From Anaerolineae bacterium (GTDB lineage Bacteria; Chloroflexota; Anaerolineae; Aggregatilineales; Aggregatilineaceae): DNA of 64,000 nt. Position 1 is the first letter of the stretch; the number at the start of each line of letters is the position of its first letter. The notes under the pieces are model-generated. The model made no database searches and was not told the DNA's origin. It was given only the letters and a program-made list of their open reading frames with translations. Below, piece after piece: positions 32,941 to 41,427 of the stretch. A program made the position numbers and the translations under genes. Location of the stretch: assembly GCA_018432315.1 (NCBI GenBank), contig JAHDLB010000016.1, forward strand, positions 80,869 to 144,868, read 5' to 3'.

Positions 32941-33942
32941 ATGCGCTCACCAACGATTCGAGATGTGGCCCGGCGGGCCGGTGTAGGAGTTGGCACAGTG
33001 TCGCGGGTGCTGAACGGCAGCGCCCAGGTCCGCGAGGAAACGCGGCAAAAGGTGCTGGCGGCCATAGACGAACTGAACTTCAGCCCCAACATGGCCGCGC
33101 GCCAGCTTTCGGGCGGCAAAACCTTCACGATTGGCGTCATGACGCCCTTCTTCACTTACCCGTCGTTCGTCGAACGCCTGACCGGCATTCAAGACGTGCT
33201 TCACGAGTCGGCCTACGATCTGGTGCTCCACAGCATTCGCTTCCCCGAGCAGGTCGGGCGCCAGCTTCACACCTTGCTCACCCGCAACCGCGTCGATGGC
33301 CTGATTGTGCTGTCGCTCCCGTTCTCCGAGGAAGAGACGCGCCGCATCAACCCGGACCTGCCGATCATTGTGATCGACGACACGCAGGCGATCACGCACT
33401 ACCCATCGATCACAATCGACAACGTGGCGGGGGGCGAGCTGGCGACGAACTACCTGATCGAGCGCGGGCACCGGACGCTGGGCTTCGTCGGTGACCGGAT
33501 CGACAACCCGTTCGGGTTCGTCAGCACGCGCCGTCGCTACGAGGGCTTCCGCCGCGCGATCGATCAGGCCGGGCTGCGCCTGGTCGATGACTGGGTCCGC
33601 TTCGGCGAACACACCCAGGAAGCCGCCCGCCAGAATGCCCGCGAGATTCTCAGCATGGAGCGGCGGCCCACCGCGATTTTCGTGTCGATCGACACCCTGG
33701 CGCTGGGCGTGCTGGCGGCCATCGACGACCTGAAGCTGCGCGTGCCGGACGATGTCGCGGTCATCGGCTTCGACGACATCCAGGCGGCGACCTACATGCA
33801 CCTGACGACCGTGCGCCAGCATCTGGTGTACAGCGGGCAGTTGGGCGCCCGCTGGATGCTCGATTGGCTCGATCGCAAGGACCTGCCCGATCCGGCGAGC
33901 GTGGCGCTGCCGCTGGAGATCGTCGAGCGGGCGACCGTATAG
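32941..33942 (+). CDS. LacI-family transcriptional regulator
   Basis: A 333-residue repressor. The N-terminal helix-turn-helix (TIRDVARRAGVGVGTVSRVL, residues 5-24) and hinge helix (SPNMAARQLSGG) are followed by a periplasmic-binding-like effector domain (about 60-330) with the usual VIVIDDT and IGFDDI strands. The start ATG 32941 directly opens the domain. The operator is visible over its own promoter, indicating autoregulation, and a second operator core lies before the next gene. The effector is probably the sugar handled by the downstream glycosidase and transporter. Confidence 0.93.
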   Translation: MRSPTIRDVARRAGVGVGTVSRVLNGSAQVREETRQKVLAAIDELNFSPNMAARQLSGGKTFTIGVMTPFFTYPSFVERLTGIQDVLHESAYDLVLHSIRFPEQVGRQLHTLLTRNRVDGLIVLSLPFSEEETRRINPDLPIIVIDDTQAITHYPSITIDNVAGGELATNYLIERGHRTLGFVGDRIDNPFGFVSTRRRYEGFRRAIDQAGLRLVDDWVRFGEHTQEAARQNAREILSMERRPTAIFVSIDTLALGVLAAIDDLKLRVPDDVAVIGFDDIQAATYMHLTTVRQHLVYSGQLGARWMLDWLDRKDLPDPASVALPLEIVERATV

Positions 33943-33963
33943 TTTCGTTTTTTTCTCACGTGG

Positions 33964-33977
33964 TGGAACCGTTTCCA
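33964..33977 (+). promoter_or_regulatory. Second LacI-type operator, before the glycosidase gene
   Basis: TGGAACCGTTTCCA matches the operator core at 32883-32896 in all but one central base. A possible promoter, TGGAGA-18-TATAGT (-10 at 33938-33943, overlapping the lacI-type stop), would start just upstream, placing the operator within the early transcribed region. Confidence 0.75.
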
Positions 33978-34001
33978 TCACGGTGATGTTTACAGGATGA
34001 G

Positions 34002-35489
34002 TTGATTTTGTTGTACATGCCACCCGATCCGACGAAGGGCCTGTGGGACACCTGGCTGCTGCGGCAAGGCGATGTCTATCACCTGTTCTACCTCCAGCGC
34101 GAGCGCACCGAGGTAGGGTGTTCCGCCATCGGCCACGCCGTCACGCGCGACTGGCGCCACTGGGACACGCTGCCCCTCGTGCTCGAACGGGGCACCGGCG
34201 CCGCCTGGGACAACGGCCCACTGATGACCGGCATGGTCGTCGAGCACGCCGGGCGCTTCTACCTGTTCTACGGCGCGATGGTCGACCGCGTCCAGCGCAT
34301 CGGCCTCGCCGTGTCCGACGACCTGATCCACTGGGAAAAACTGGGGCAGAACCCGGTCCTGGAGCCGGGCGGCCCGTGGTACGAAACCGATCCGCTGCGG
34401 GCCAACAACTACGAAACGGCGTGGCGCGATCCGTACGTGTTCTACCACGCGCCGGACGAGCGCTTCTACGCGTTTCTGTGCGCCCGCGCGGCGGACGCCG
34501 GCGACACGGGCGGCGGGTGCATCGGCGTGGCGTCGAGCCGCGATCTGCTGGATTGGACCCTGCTGCCCCCGGCCTACGTCTCGGATTCGCTGACGTGCCT
34601 GGAAGTGCCCGAATATTTCGCGCTGGACGGGCGCCATTACATCACCTACACGACCAGCTACCATTTCGGCACGCCGTACCCGGTCGACGATCCGCACCAG
34701 GCGACGGGCACCTTCTATCTCGTGTCCGACGCGATGCTGTCCGGCTACGACGTCCCGCCGCACGGGAATACCCTGATGGCGAGCCTGCCCAATGCCATGG
34801 CGAATTACGTCGGGCGCTCCATTAATCACGACGGGACAGCCACGCGCCGCCTGTTTTACTACCAGAACGTCCTGCCTCACCAGCTTGGCTACAGCCACAT
34901 CGGGTCGGTGGCAGCGCCCAAAGCGCTGCGGGCCCTGCCCGGTGGGCGGCTGCAGGTGGGCTACGCGGCGGACCTGCTCGATCCCCTGTTCGAGGACGTG
35001 GCCGCGCCGCCCGCCGATCTGGGGCTCGACACGCTGATCGCCCTGGCGGGTGACACGCTGGCCGAGGGCCAGATCGAGGCGACAATTCACGCGCCGTATG
35101 CGGGGATCTGCCTGCACATGGGGCCCCAGCGCGAAGGGATGCTCGAAGGGCTGGCGGTGTGGACCGCGCCGGATCGATCCGGGGGCACGCGGCGCTGGGT
35201 GATGCTGGGCACGATCCATTTTTCGGACGGGCCGGGCGGGCTGCGGCCCGCGCTGGGCAGCCCGGTGGCGCTGCGCGAGCTTGACGCGTTCCGGGCCGGG
35301 GAGGCGGTTCGCCTGCGCGTCATGTGGCGCGGCCCGTTCATCGACGTGTACGCGGGCGATGCGCTGTGCCTGTCGCACACCGTCGAACCAAACGGCCTGC
35401 CGTCCGAGCACCTGGCCGGCGTGTTCTACGCGGGCGTGCCCAAAGCGTCCCCGGCCACCGGGGTCGCGGTGCGCCGCATGAAACCATAG
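34002..35489 (+). CDS. GH32-like glycoside hydrolase (sucrose/fructan type)
   Basis: About 495 residues. The N-terminal 300 residues form a five-bladed propeller as in clan GH-J: the opening WDTWLLRQGDVYHLFYLQ, the strand WDNGPLMTGMV, the RDP motif in TAWRDPYVF and LEVPEYFALDG, where the acid/base Glu of the EC motif would lie. The usual WMNDPNG and ECP signatures are modified, so activity on sucrose or fructans is likely but not certain. A C-terminal beta-sandwich (about 330-490) is typical of GH32. The start is one of several clustered TTG codons (34002, 34008, 34011) after CAGGA; ATG 34017 lacks a site. It sits in a LacI-controlled sugar locus. Confidence 0.75.
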   Translation: MILLYMPPDPTKGLWDTWLLRQGDVYHLFYLQRERTEVGCSAIGHAVTRDWRHWDTLPLVLERGTGAAWDNGPLMTGMVVEHAGRFYLFYGAMVDRVQRIGLAVSDDLIHWEKLGQNPVLEPGGPWYETDPLRANNYETAWRDPYVFYHAPDERFYAFLCARAADAGDTGGGCIGVASSRDLLDWTLLPPAYVSDSLTCLEVPEYFALDGRHYITYTTSYHFGTPYPVDDPHQATGTFYLVSDAMLSGYDVPPHGNTLMASLPNAMANYVGRSINHDGTATRRLFYYQNVLPHQLGYSHIGSVAAPKALRALPGGRLQVGYAADLLDPLFEDVAAPPADLGLDTLIALAGDTLAEGQIEATIHAPYAGICLHMGPQREGMLEGLAVWTAPDRSGGTRRWVMLGTIHFSDGPGGLRPALGSPVALRELDAFRAGEAVRLRVMWRGPFIDVYAGDALCLSHTVEPNGLPSEHLAGVFYAGVPKASPATGVAVRRMKP

Positions 35490-35540
35490 TGTGAGTCATC
35501 AGCGCCACGCGTTGGTGTTCAATAGCGAACGACCTACAGA

Positions 35541-35549
35541 GAAAGGAGG
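35541..35549 (+). promoter_or_regulatory. Orphan Shine-Dalgarno element (STAB-SD-like)
   Basis: GAAAGGAGG stands about 84 nt before the binding-protein gene with no start codon at usable distance; a GTG directly abuts it. The sequence is identical, as I recall it, to the cry3A STAB-SD, which stabilises mRNA 5' ends by ribosome binding. This could raise the binding protein above the rest of the operon. Confidence 0.45.
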
Positions 35550-35632
35550 GTGCTCATCGTTCCGAAAGCTCAAACCAATTCAACGACAACCCTGTTTCGA
35601 AAATTGATCGAGTGTTCAAATGGAGGAGTACG

Positions 35633-36907
35633 GTGAAATCAGTGAAGTTGTTTGTGTTCGTAGTTCTCGTGTTGGCCCTGGCTATGCCGATGACGGCATT
35701 GGCCCAGGATGGCAAGCAGCAGGTCACGCTCTGGTTCCATTCGGGCCAGGGGAGTGAGCGCGACGCGCTGGGCGAATTGATCGACCAGTTCAACGCGGAA
35801 TCGATGGAATACGAGATTGTCCCGGTGGAAGTGCCGGAAGGCAGCTATGCCGAGCAGGTGAAGGCCGCCGCGCTGGCGGGCGATCTGCCCTGCGTGCTGG
35901 ACTTCGACGGCCCGTTTGTCTACGACTACGTGTTCTCCGGTGACCTGATCCCGCTCGACGACTACGCGAGCGAGGAACTGCTGGCGGACGTGCTGCCCTC
36001 GATCATCGACCAGGGCACGGTCGACGGCCAGCTCTGGAGCCTGGGCCAGTTCGACAGCGGCCTGGCGCTCTGGGGCAACAAGGCCATGTTGGAAGAGGCC
36101 GGCGTGCGCATCCCCGAAGGGATCGATGACACGTGGACGCTGGATGAATTCAACAGCGCCATCGAAGCCCTGGCCGGTGTCGTTCCTGAAGGTGGTTACG
36201 TGCTCGACCTGCAGTTCCAGCTTACCGGCGAGTGGTTCTCTTACGCGTTCGGCCCGTGGGTCCAGAGCTTCGGCGGCGACGTGATCGACCGCGAGACGAT
36301 GGAGACGGCGGAAGGCGTGCTGAATGGGCCGGAAGCGGTCGCGTTTGGCGAGTGGTTCCAGTCGCTGTTCGAGCAGGGCTACACCACCGCGACGCCCGTC
36401 GATCCGATTGCCGACTTCACCGAGGGCCGGGTGGCCCTGAGCTACGTCGGCCACTGGATGTACAACACCTACAAAGACGCCCTGGGCGACGACCTGGTCC
36501 TGATCCCGCAGCCGGATCTCGGCGCGGGGGCGGTGACCGGCATGGGCTCGTGGAACTGGGGCATCACCAGCAACTGTGACGTGCCCGAAGGCGCGTGGGC
36601 GTTCATCGAGTTCATGATGCAGCCCGCCAGCATCAAGCTGATGACCGATGCCAACGGCGCGGTTCCCGCGTCACTCACCGTGCTGGAGCAGGATGAGCGG
36701 TACGCCGAAGGCGGCGACATGTACATCTACTCCCAGCAGTTGTCCGGTGGTGTGGCGCTGCCGCGCCCGGCGACTGCGGCCTATGCCGGCATCCAGACCG
36801 GCATGGAAGATGCCATGAACGCCATCGCGCGGGGTGAGGATGTCCAGGCTTCGCTGGATGCCGCCGTCGATACCATCGACTCGGCGATCGAGAACCTGGC
36901 CCAATAA
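35633..36907 (+). CDS. Sugar ABC transporter substrate-binding protein
   Basis: A 424-residue family 1 extracellular solute-binding protein. The start GTG 35633 (MKSVKLFVFVVLVLAL) is chosen because GGAGGA lies 5 nt upstream; an upstream ATG would add seven residues without a site. The signal peptide ends TALAQ and there is no lipobox Cys, so the protein is released or held by other means. Sequence elements such as VTLWFHSGQGSERDALGELI, FTEGRVALSYVGHWMY and WAFIEFMMQP are typical of oligosaccharide binders. It delivers sugar to the two downstream permeases. No ATPase gene is present; a shared MsmX-type ATPase elsewhere is presumed. Confidence 0.92.
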   Translation: MKSVKLFVFVVLVLALAMPMTALAQDGKQQVTLWFHSGQGSERDALGELIDQFNAESMEYEIVPVEVPEGSYAEQVKAAALAGDLPCVLDFDGPFVYDYVFSGDLIPLDDYASEELLADVLPSIIDQGTVDGQLWSLGQFDSGLALWGNKAMLEEAGVRIPEGIDDTWTLDEFNSAIEALAGVVPEGGYVLDLQFQLTGEWFSYAFGPWVQSFGGDVIDRETMETAEGVLNGPEAVAFGEWFQSLFEQGYTTATPVDPIADFTEGRVALSYVGHWMYNTYKDALGDDLVLIPQPDLGAGAVTGMGSWNWGITSNCDVPEGAWAFIEFMMQPASIKLMTDANGAVPASLTVLEQDERYAEGGDMYIYSQQLSGGVALPRPATAAYAGIQTGMEDAMNAIARGEDVQASLDAAVDTIDSAIENLAQ

Positions 36908-36976
36908 ACGCCCATCGTCAAGATAGTGTGTCCGGGGAGGTCCCTGCCTCCCCGGACATCATGCGGAGGCAAGGCT

Positions 36977-38200
36977 ATGCACGCGCTGTTTGAACGAACT
37001 TTTCGGGGGCGGCAGGGGCGTGAGTTCTGGACGGCGATGCTCATGGGCGGCCCGGCTTTCTTGATGCTCGTCCTGTTCATGATCTGGCCGTTCATCCGCG
37101 GGATCGACCTCAGCACCACCAACCAGCGATTCGATGGCTCGGTGGCGACGCGGCTCGATCCCTGGTATCGCAATTTCGACCAGGTGCTGAGCGTGAACGC
37201 GATCAAGCTGCCCGATCTGCCCGACGTCGTGCCCTATCGCGCTCCGGCAGTCGGATGGTACCGCGAGCGTACCCCGGCGTGTAACCAGTGCCAGTCCAAC
37301 TTTAGCTGCGACATCACCGACCCGGATGATGCTGTGTGTGCGGAGAACTGCGCGCAGATCTGCGAGCGCGGCGATTTGATCTTCCGCTGGCGCGGGCGCA
37401 ATCTGGACGAGATCGGCCTGGGCGAATACAGCGAATACGAGATCGCGCGCCAGGTTTCTTTCGGTGGCAACCACTACGCCATCATTGCCAAAGATCCCCT
37501 CTTTTGGAAGGGCCTGCTCAATAATTTTTATTTCGCGCTGGTCGTCGTGCCGGTGCAGACCGGGCTGGCGCTGCTGTTAGCGATCGTGGTGAACCAAAAA
37601 CTGCCCTACCGCAACGTGTTTCGCACGATGTATTTCAGCCCGGTGGTCACGGCGATGGTCATCATCGCGGTGGTCTGGAAGTTCCTGTACAACCCCGACT
37701 TCGGCCTGATCAACGAGATGATCCAGTTCGTCACGTTTGGGCAGGTGGAAGGCTTCCGCTGGCTGCAAAGCCCGGACATGGCGATGCCCGCCATCATGAT
37801 CATGTCGATCTGGCAGGGCGTCGGCTTCCAGATGATCATCTTCCTGGCCGGGCTGCAGGACATCCCCGAAGACCTGTACGAAGCGTCGTCCATCGACGGG
37901 GCCAACATCTGGCAGCAGTTCCGCTTCATCACGCTGCCGATGCTGCGCAACACCATGATCTTCGTCGTCCTGACCACGACGATCCTGGCCTTCCGCCTGT
38001 TCGACCAGGTGAACGTGATGACGCCCGACGGCGGGCCGAACGAATCGACGGCGACGATGGTCTGGTACGCGATCCGCCGCGGCTGGACCCAGAGCGAAGT
38101 CGGGTATGCGTCGGCGATCTCGGTGGTGTTCGTTGTCATCGTGTTGATCGTGTCGCTGATCCAACGCACCGTGGTCAAGTCCGAGAGCGCAATTGAGTAG
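36977..38200 (+). CDS. Sugar ABC transporter permease (MalF-like) with Cys-rich insertion
   Basis: A 407-residue inner-membrane permease with the EAA loop YEASSIDGANIWQQFRFITL. The start ATG 36977 follows GGAGGC. After the first helix (about 22-42), roughly 115 residues precede the conserved segment DPLFWKGLLNN that normally follows soon after. This insertion holds six cysteines in a short span (Cys102, 105, 111, 121, 125 and 129) and faces outside by topology, so disulfides or metal binding are possible. The rest has the usual five further helices. It pairs with the second permease 9 bp downstream. Confidence 0.92.
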   Translation: MHALFERTFRGRQGREFWTAMLMGGPAFLMLVLFMIWPFIRGIDLSTTNQRFDGSVATRLDPWYRNFDQVLSVNAIKLPDLPDVVPYRAPAVGWYRERTPACNQCQSNFSCDITDPDDAVCAENCAQICERGDLIFRWRGRNLDEIGLGEYSEYEIARQVSFGGNHYAIIAKDPLFWKGLLNNFYFALVVVPVQTGLALLLAIVVNQKLPYRNVFRTMYFSPVVTAMVIIAVVWKFLYNPDFGLINEMIQFVTFGQVEGFRWLQSPDMAMPAIMIMSIWQGVGFQMIIFLAGLQDIPEDLYEASSIDGANIWQQFRFITLPMLRNTMIFVVLTTTILAFRLFDQVNVMTPDGGPNESTATMVWYAIRRGWTQSEVGYASAISVVFVVIVLIVSLIQRTVVKSESAIE

Positions 38201-38209
38201 GGGGCGACG

Positions 38210-39337
38210 ATGACAACTCAAACCTTGAACGAACAACAGTTGGCCGCGGCTCAGCGACAGGCGGCCATCGCGCGCGCCGTGAAAATCATCCGCCGGACGA
38301 TTGCCTACAGCTTCATGACGTTCCTGGGGTTTCTGTTCCTGTTCCCGATCGTGTTCATGGTGGTGGCGGCCTTCAAGCCCAACGAGCGCGTGATCGCCGA
38401 CCTGGCGAGCATCCGGGCGTTTCTGCCCAACCCGTCGCAACTCACGCTGGAGAATATCCGCGACGTGTTCGACAGCGTTCGCTTCGGGCGGCTGGCGTTC
38501 AACTCGCTGTTCATCACGCTGGTCACGGTGATCAGCGGCCTGTTCGTGAACAGCATGGCGGCCTTCACGCTGTCGCGGCTGCGCTGGCCGGGCCGGACGC
38601 TCATGTTGAGCATCATCGTGTCGCTGATCATCATCCCGCTGGAGGCGATCGCCGTCCCGCTGCTGATGCAGGTCAACCAGATGAGCGACGCGATGAACAT
38701 CATCGTGTTGGCGCTGCTGCTGCTCCTGACCGGGCTGCTGTGGGTGATCGTCTGGAGCGCGTCGGGCAAGATGTTCCGCGAGTGGCCAGTGCTGCGGAAC
38801 CTGCCGGAGCCGGCGCTGTACCTGCTCCAGGCGCTGGTGGTGGCGGTGATCGCGCTGCCGCTTGAGGTGCTGGTCTATTTCATGCTCCAACAGGCGCAGG
38901 AGGGCGGCACCTGGCTGAACAGCTACCACGTCCAGATCCTGCCGTTCATCGCCGAGCCGTTTTCGATCTTCCTGTTCTACCAGTTTTTCATCGGCATCCC
39001 GAAGGACTTCGACGAGGCGGCTTACGTGGACGGCGCCGGGCCGTTCCGGATCTACTGGCAGGTGATGGTGCCCCTTTCGCGCCCGGTCTTCGCGACGGTG
39101 GCGATTCTCAAGTTCCTGCAGTTCTGGTCGTTCTACCTGTGGCCGCTGATGGTCACGCGTGGGGACGAGTTCCGGCCCTTGATGGTCGGCATGGACTTTT
39201 TCCAGACTCAACTGCCGATCCGGTGGGGCAGCATCATGGCGTACGCCGCGATGGTGACGATCCCGGTGTTGATCACGTTCCTGTTGTTCCAGAAGTGGTT
39301 CGTCCAGAGTGTGAGCAGCAGCGGTGTGAAAGGCTGA
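38210..39337 (+). CDS. Sugar ABC transporter permease (MalG-like) with extra membrane hairpin
   Basis: A 375-residue permease, about 90 longer than usual. The EAA loop DEAAYVDGAGPFRIYWQVMV is intact. Between the conserved PLLMQVNQMSD (150-160) and SYHVQILPFIAEP (238-250), where normal members continue almost directly, about 75 residues are inserted, containing two added hydrophobic segments (about 163-182 and 203-226) and a charged loop. It ends with the usual C-terminal VSSSGVKG. With the first permease it forms the transport channel for the binding protein upstream. The operon ends here at a strong terminator. Confidence 0.92.
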   Translation: MTTQTLNEQQLAAAQRQAAIARAVKIIRRTIAYSFMTFLGFLFLFPIVFMVVAAFKPNERVIADLASIRAFLPNPSQLTLENIRDVFDSVRFGRLAFNSLFITLVTVISGLFVNSMAAFTLSRLRWPGRTLMLSIIVSLIIIPLEAIAVPLLMQVNQMSDAMNIIVLALLLLLTGLLWVIVWSASGKMFREWPVLRNLPEPALYLLQALVVAVIALPLEVLVYFMLQQAQEGGTWLNSYHVQILPFIAEPFSIFLFYQFFIGIPKDFDEAAYVDGAGPFRIYWQVMVPLSRPVFATVAILKFLQFWSFYLWPLMVTRGDEFRPLMVGMDFFQTQLPIRWGSIMAYAAMVTIPVLITFLLFQKWFVQSVSSSGVKG

Positions 39338-39385
39338 TCCGCTCGCAAATCCGGCGCCGCGCTGAGGGGTGGCGCGTGCAGCAGA

Positions 39386-39428
39386 CAGGCCACGCTCCTG
39401 TGGGAGGAGGCGTGGCCTGTTTGTGTTC
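39386..39428 (+). terminator. Terminator of the sugar operon
   Basis: A 10-bp perfect stem CAGGCCACGC / GCGTGGCCTG with an inner TCCT/AGGA, followed by TTTGTGTT, 48 nt after the second permease stop. Confidence 0.8.
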
Positions 39429-39447
39429 CGGGCCATGCATAACAACA

Positions 39448-39476
39448 GGGACACGCCAGCGCCAAGTGCGTGTCCC
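39448..39476 (-). terminator. Terminator of the DUF1328 gene
   Basis: A 9-bp perfect stem GGGACACGC / GCGTGTCCC; reading leftward it is followed by TGTTGTT. It lies 29 nt beyond the stop of the small leftward gene and faces the sugar-operon terminator. Confidence 0.65.
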
Positions 39477-39504
39477 CGGTGGACGTGCTACACCGCGCCG
39501 TGGT

Positions 39505-39672
39505 CTATACCGCGGGGGTGCGCCGCCCCAAAATCAGGGACACGACAAACAAGATCAAGAATAGTACGAACAGGATTTTGGCGATCGAGGCCGCTGTACC
39601 TGCGACGCCGCCGAAGCCGAGAATGCCAGCGAGAATGGCTACGACCAGGAAGATGATAGCCCATCTTAACAT
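39505..39672 (-). CDS. DUF1328-family small membrane protein
   Basis: A 55-residue protein beginning [20 protein letters not shown], with a second hydrophobic segment ([19 protein letters not shown]) and a short basic tail. The first segment followed by [15 protein letters not shown] is the diagnostic pattern of DUF1328 (YtjA-like). These two-helix proteins are widespread and often stress-induced, function unknown. The start ATG is preceded by AAGGAGAGAAGG at good distance. It is monocistronic, with its own terminator. Confidence 0.9.
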   Translation of the reverse strand: MLRWAIIFLVVAILAGILGFGGVAGTAASIAKILFVLFLILFVVSLILGRRTPAV

Positions 39673-39840
39673 GGTACCTTCTCTCCTTATGTGGCAAGGC
39701 GCATAACTTATTGTAGCACAATTTTCATGATAGCGACCATTTTATTACGATGGTGCCGATTGCTCTTTCTCTCCCATGAGCATGAGTGTTGCAGGTGAGG
39801 ACTGTGGATAGTGGCGAAGTCTTGACTGATGCCTGTTTTG

Positions 39841-39934
39841 CCCCCCATCCTCAATCCTTCCCCCACAAGGTGGGGAAGGACGTTTTTCCCCTTCCCTCCG
39901 CTTGGCGTGGGGGAAGGGGCCAGGGGATGGGGGG
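39841..39934. repeat. REP-like long inverted repeat
   Basis: Outer arms CCCCCCATCC (39841-39850) and GGATGGGGGG (39925-39934), middle arms CCTTCCCCCAC (39856-39866) and GTGGGGGAAGG (39907-39917), and a third inner pair GGGAAGG/CCTTCCC give one long imperfect hairpin. A shorter element with the same CCCCATCC and CCCTTCCCC words is at 44972-45027. The remaining bases of 39673-40040 show no gene. Confidence 0.75.
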
Positions 39935-40040
39935 CAGTTGAGCAGCCGCTATCAGTCAATCGTTCACCACTACCGAGACTGTGGGATGCGCCGCCCTTAC
40001 GGTATAATCCCCACGCAGCGATACCGACAAGGACGGGACA

Positions 40041-41342
40041 ATGCCGAAACGACCCAGCCCGCCCGCCTTTCACGTCATGGTCAAACCGCGCGGGCCGATC
40101 TGTAACCTGGACTGCGAATACTGCTACTTCCTCTCCAAAGAGCGCCTCTATCCTGACAGCGACTTTCGCATGTCCGTCACCCTGCTGGAAGAGTACACCC
40201 GGCAGTACATCGAGGCGCAGCGCGTGCCGGAGGTGACCTTCGCCTGGCAGGGCGGCGAGCCGACGCTGATGGGCCTCGACTTCTTCCGGCGGGCGGTTGG
40301 CTACCAGCAGAAACACAAAAAGCCGGGGATGCGCGTCACGAACGCGCTGCAAACCAACGGCACCCTGATCGATGACGAGTGGGCGGCGTTCTTTCGCGAC
40401 AACGGGTTCCTGATCGGCGTCAGCATCGACGGCCCGCCGCACCTGCACGACGCCTACCGGCGCGACAAGGGCGGGCGCCCCACCTTCGAGCGCGTGCTGC
40501 GCGGCGTGGAGGCCCTCAAGCGCCACCGCGTCGAGTTCAACGTGCTGACGTGCGTAAACGCGGCCAACGCGCCCTATCCGTTGGAAGTCTACCGCTTTCT
40601 GCGCGACGAGATCGGGGCGCAGTTCATCCAGTTCATCCCGATCGTCGAGCGCGACAACGACACCGGCTTTCAGGAGGGATCCGCCGTCACGGCGCGCACG
40701 GTGACCGGCGAGCAGTACGGGCGCTTCCTGACCGGCGTGTTCGACGAGTGGGTCCGACGCGACGTGGGCCGCGTCTTCGTGCAAATCTTCGACGTGGCGC
40801 TGGCGGCGTGGTCCGGCCAGCGACCGGGGCTGTGCGTGTTCGAGGAGACGTGCGGCCTTGCCCTGGCGATGGAACACAACGGCGACGTGTATTCCTGCGA
40901 CCATTTCGTCGAGCCGCGCCACAAGCTGGGCAACATGAACGTGATCCCGCTGGCCGATCTCGTCGCGTCGGACCAGCAGCGCCAGTTCGGCCTGGACAAG
41001 CGCGACACGCTGCCGCGCATGTGCCGCGAGTGCGAGGTGCGTTTCGTGTGCAACGGCGGTTGTCCCAAGAACCGCCTGCTGACCACGCCGGACGGCGAGC
41101 CGGGCCTGAATTTCCTGTGCGCGGGGTACAAGGCATTCTTCACGCACATCGACCGCCCGATGCAGTTCATGGCCGCCGAGCTGCGCGCCGGGCGCCCGCC
41201 CGCCAACATCATGCTGGCCCTGGCCCGCGAGGAAGCCGAGCGCGCGCGCCGGTTCGCCAACGTGGGCCGCAACGACCCGTGCCCGTGTGGCAGCGGGCGC
41301 AAATACAAAAACTGCTGCGGCAGCCCGGCCCGCCGCCATTGA
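40041..41342 (+). CDS. Anaerobic sulfatase-maturase-like radical SAM enzyme with SEC-C tail
   Basis: A 433-residue radical SAM/SPASM protein. The cluster motif CNLDCEYCYF (21-30) is followed by WQGGEPTLMG, the QTNGTLI strand, and SPASM-type cysteines in YSCDHF, MCRECEVRFVCNGGCPKNR and a later LCAGY. These match anSME enzymes, which convert a Cys or Ser of sulfatases to formylglycine. The C-terminus carries a SEC-C zinc motif (NDPCPCGSGRKYKNCCG, about 412-428), found on some members of this family. No sulfatase is in the window; the target is elsewhere or is another peptide. It stands alone, with a GC-rich inverted repeat upstream. Confidence 0.9.
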   Translation: MPKRPSPPAFHVMVKPRGPICNLDCEYCYFLSKERLYPDSDFRMSVTLLEEYTRQYIEAQRVPEVTFAWQGGEPTLMGLDFFRRAVGYQQKHKKPGMRVTNALQTNGTLIDDEWAAFFRDNGFLIGVSIDGPPHLHDAYRRDKGGRPTFERVLRGVEALKRHRVEFNVLTCVNAANAPYPLEVYRFLRDEIGAQFIQFIPIVERDNDTGFQEGSAVTARTVTGEQYGRFLTGVFDEWVRRDVGRVFVQIFDVALAAWSGQRPGLCVFEETCGLALAMEHNGDVYSCDHFVEPRHKLGNMNVIPLADLVASDQQRQFGLDKRDTLPRMCRECEVRFVCNGGCPKNRLLTTPDGEPGLNFLCAGYKAFFTHIDRPMQFMAAELRAGRPPANIMLALAREEAERARRFANVGRNDPCPCGSGRKYKNCCGSPARRH

Positions 41343-41427
41343 GGAAAATAGGAAAAGAATCCTCTTGTATTAATGCTCCATTGATTATAAACTAATGGTA
41401 ATGGTAGCGCGCGAAGGATTCGACCCC

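Noticed and set aside
35550..35635. Small ORF starting at GTG 35550 after AAAGGAGG
   Set aside because: The GTG directly abuts the Shine-Dalgarno, too close for initiation; the element is better seen as an orphan ribosome binding site.
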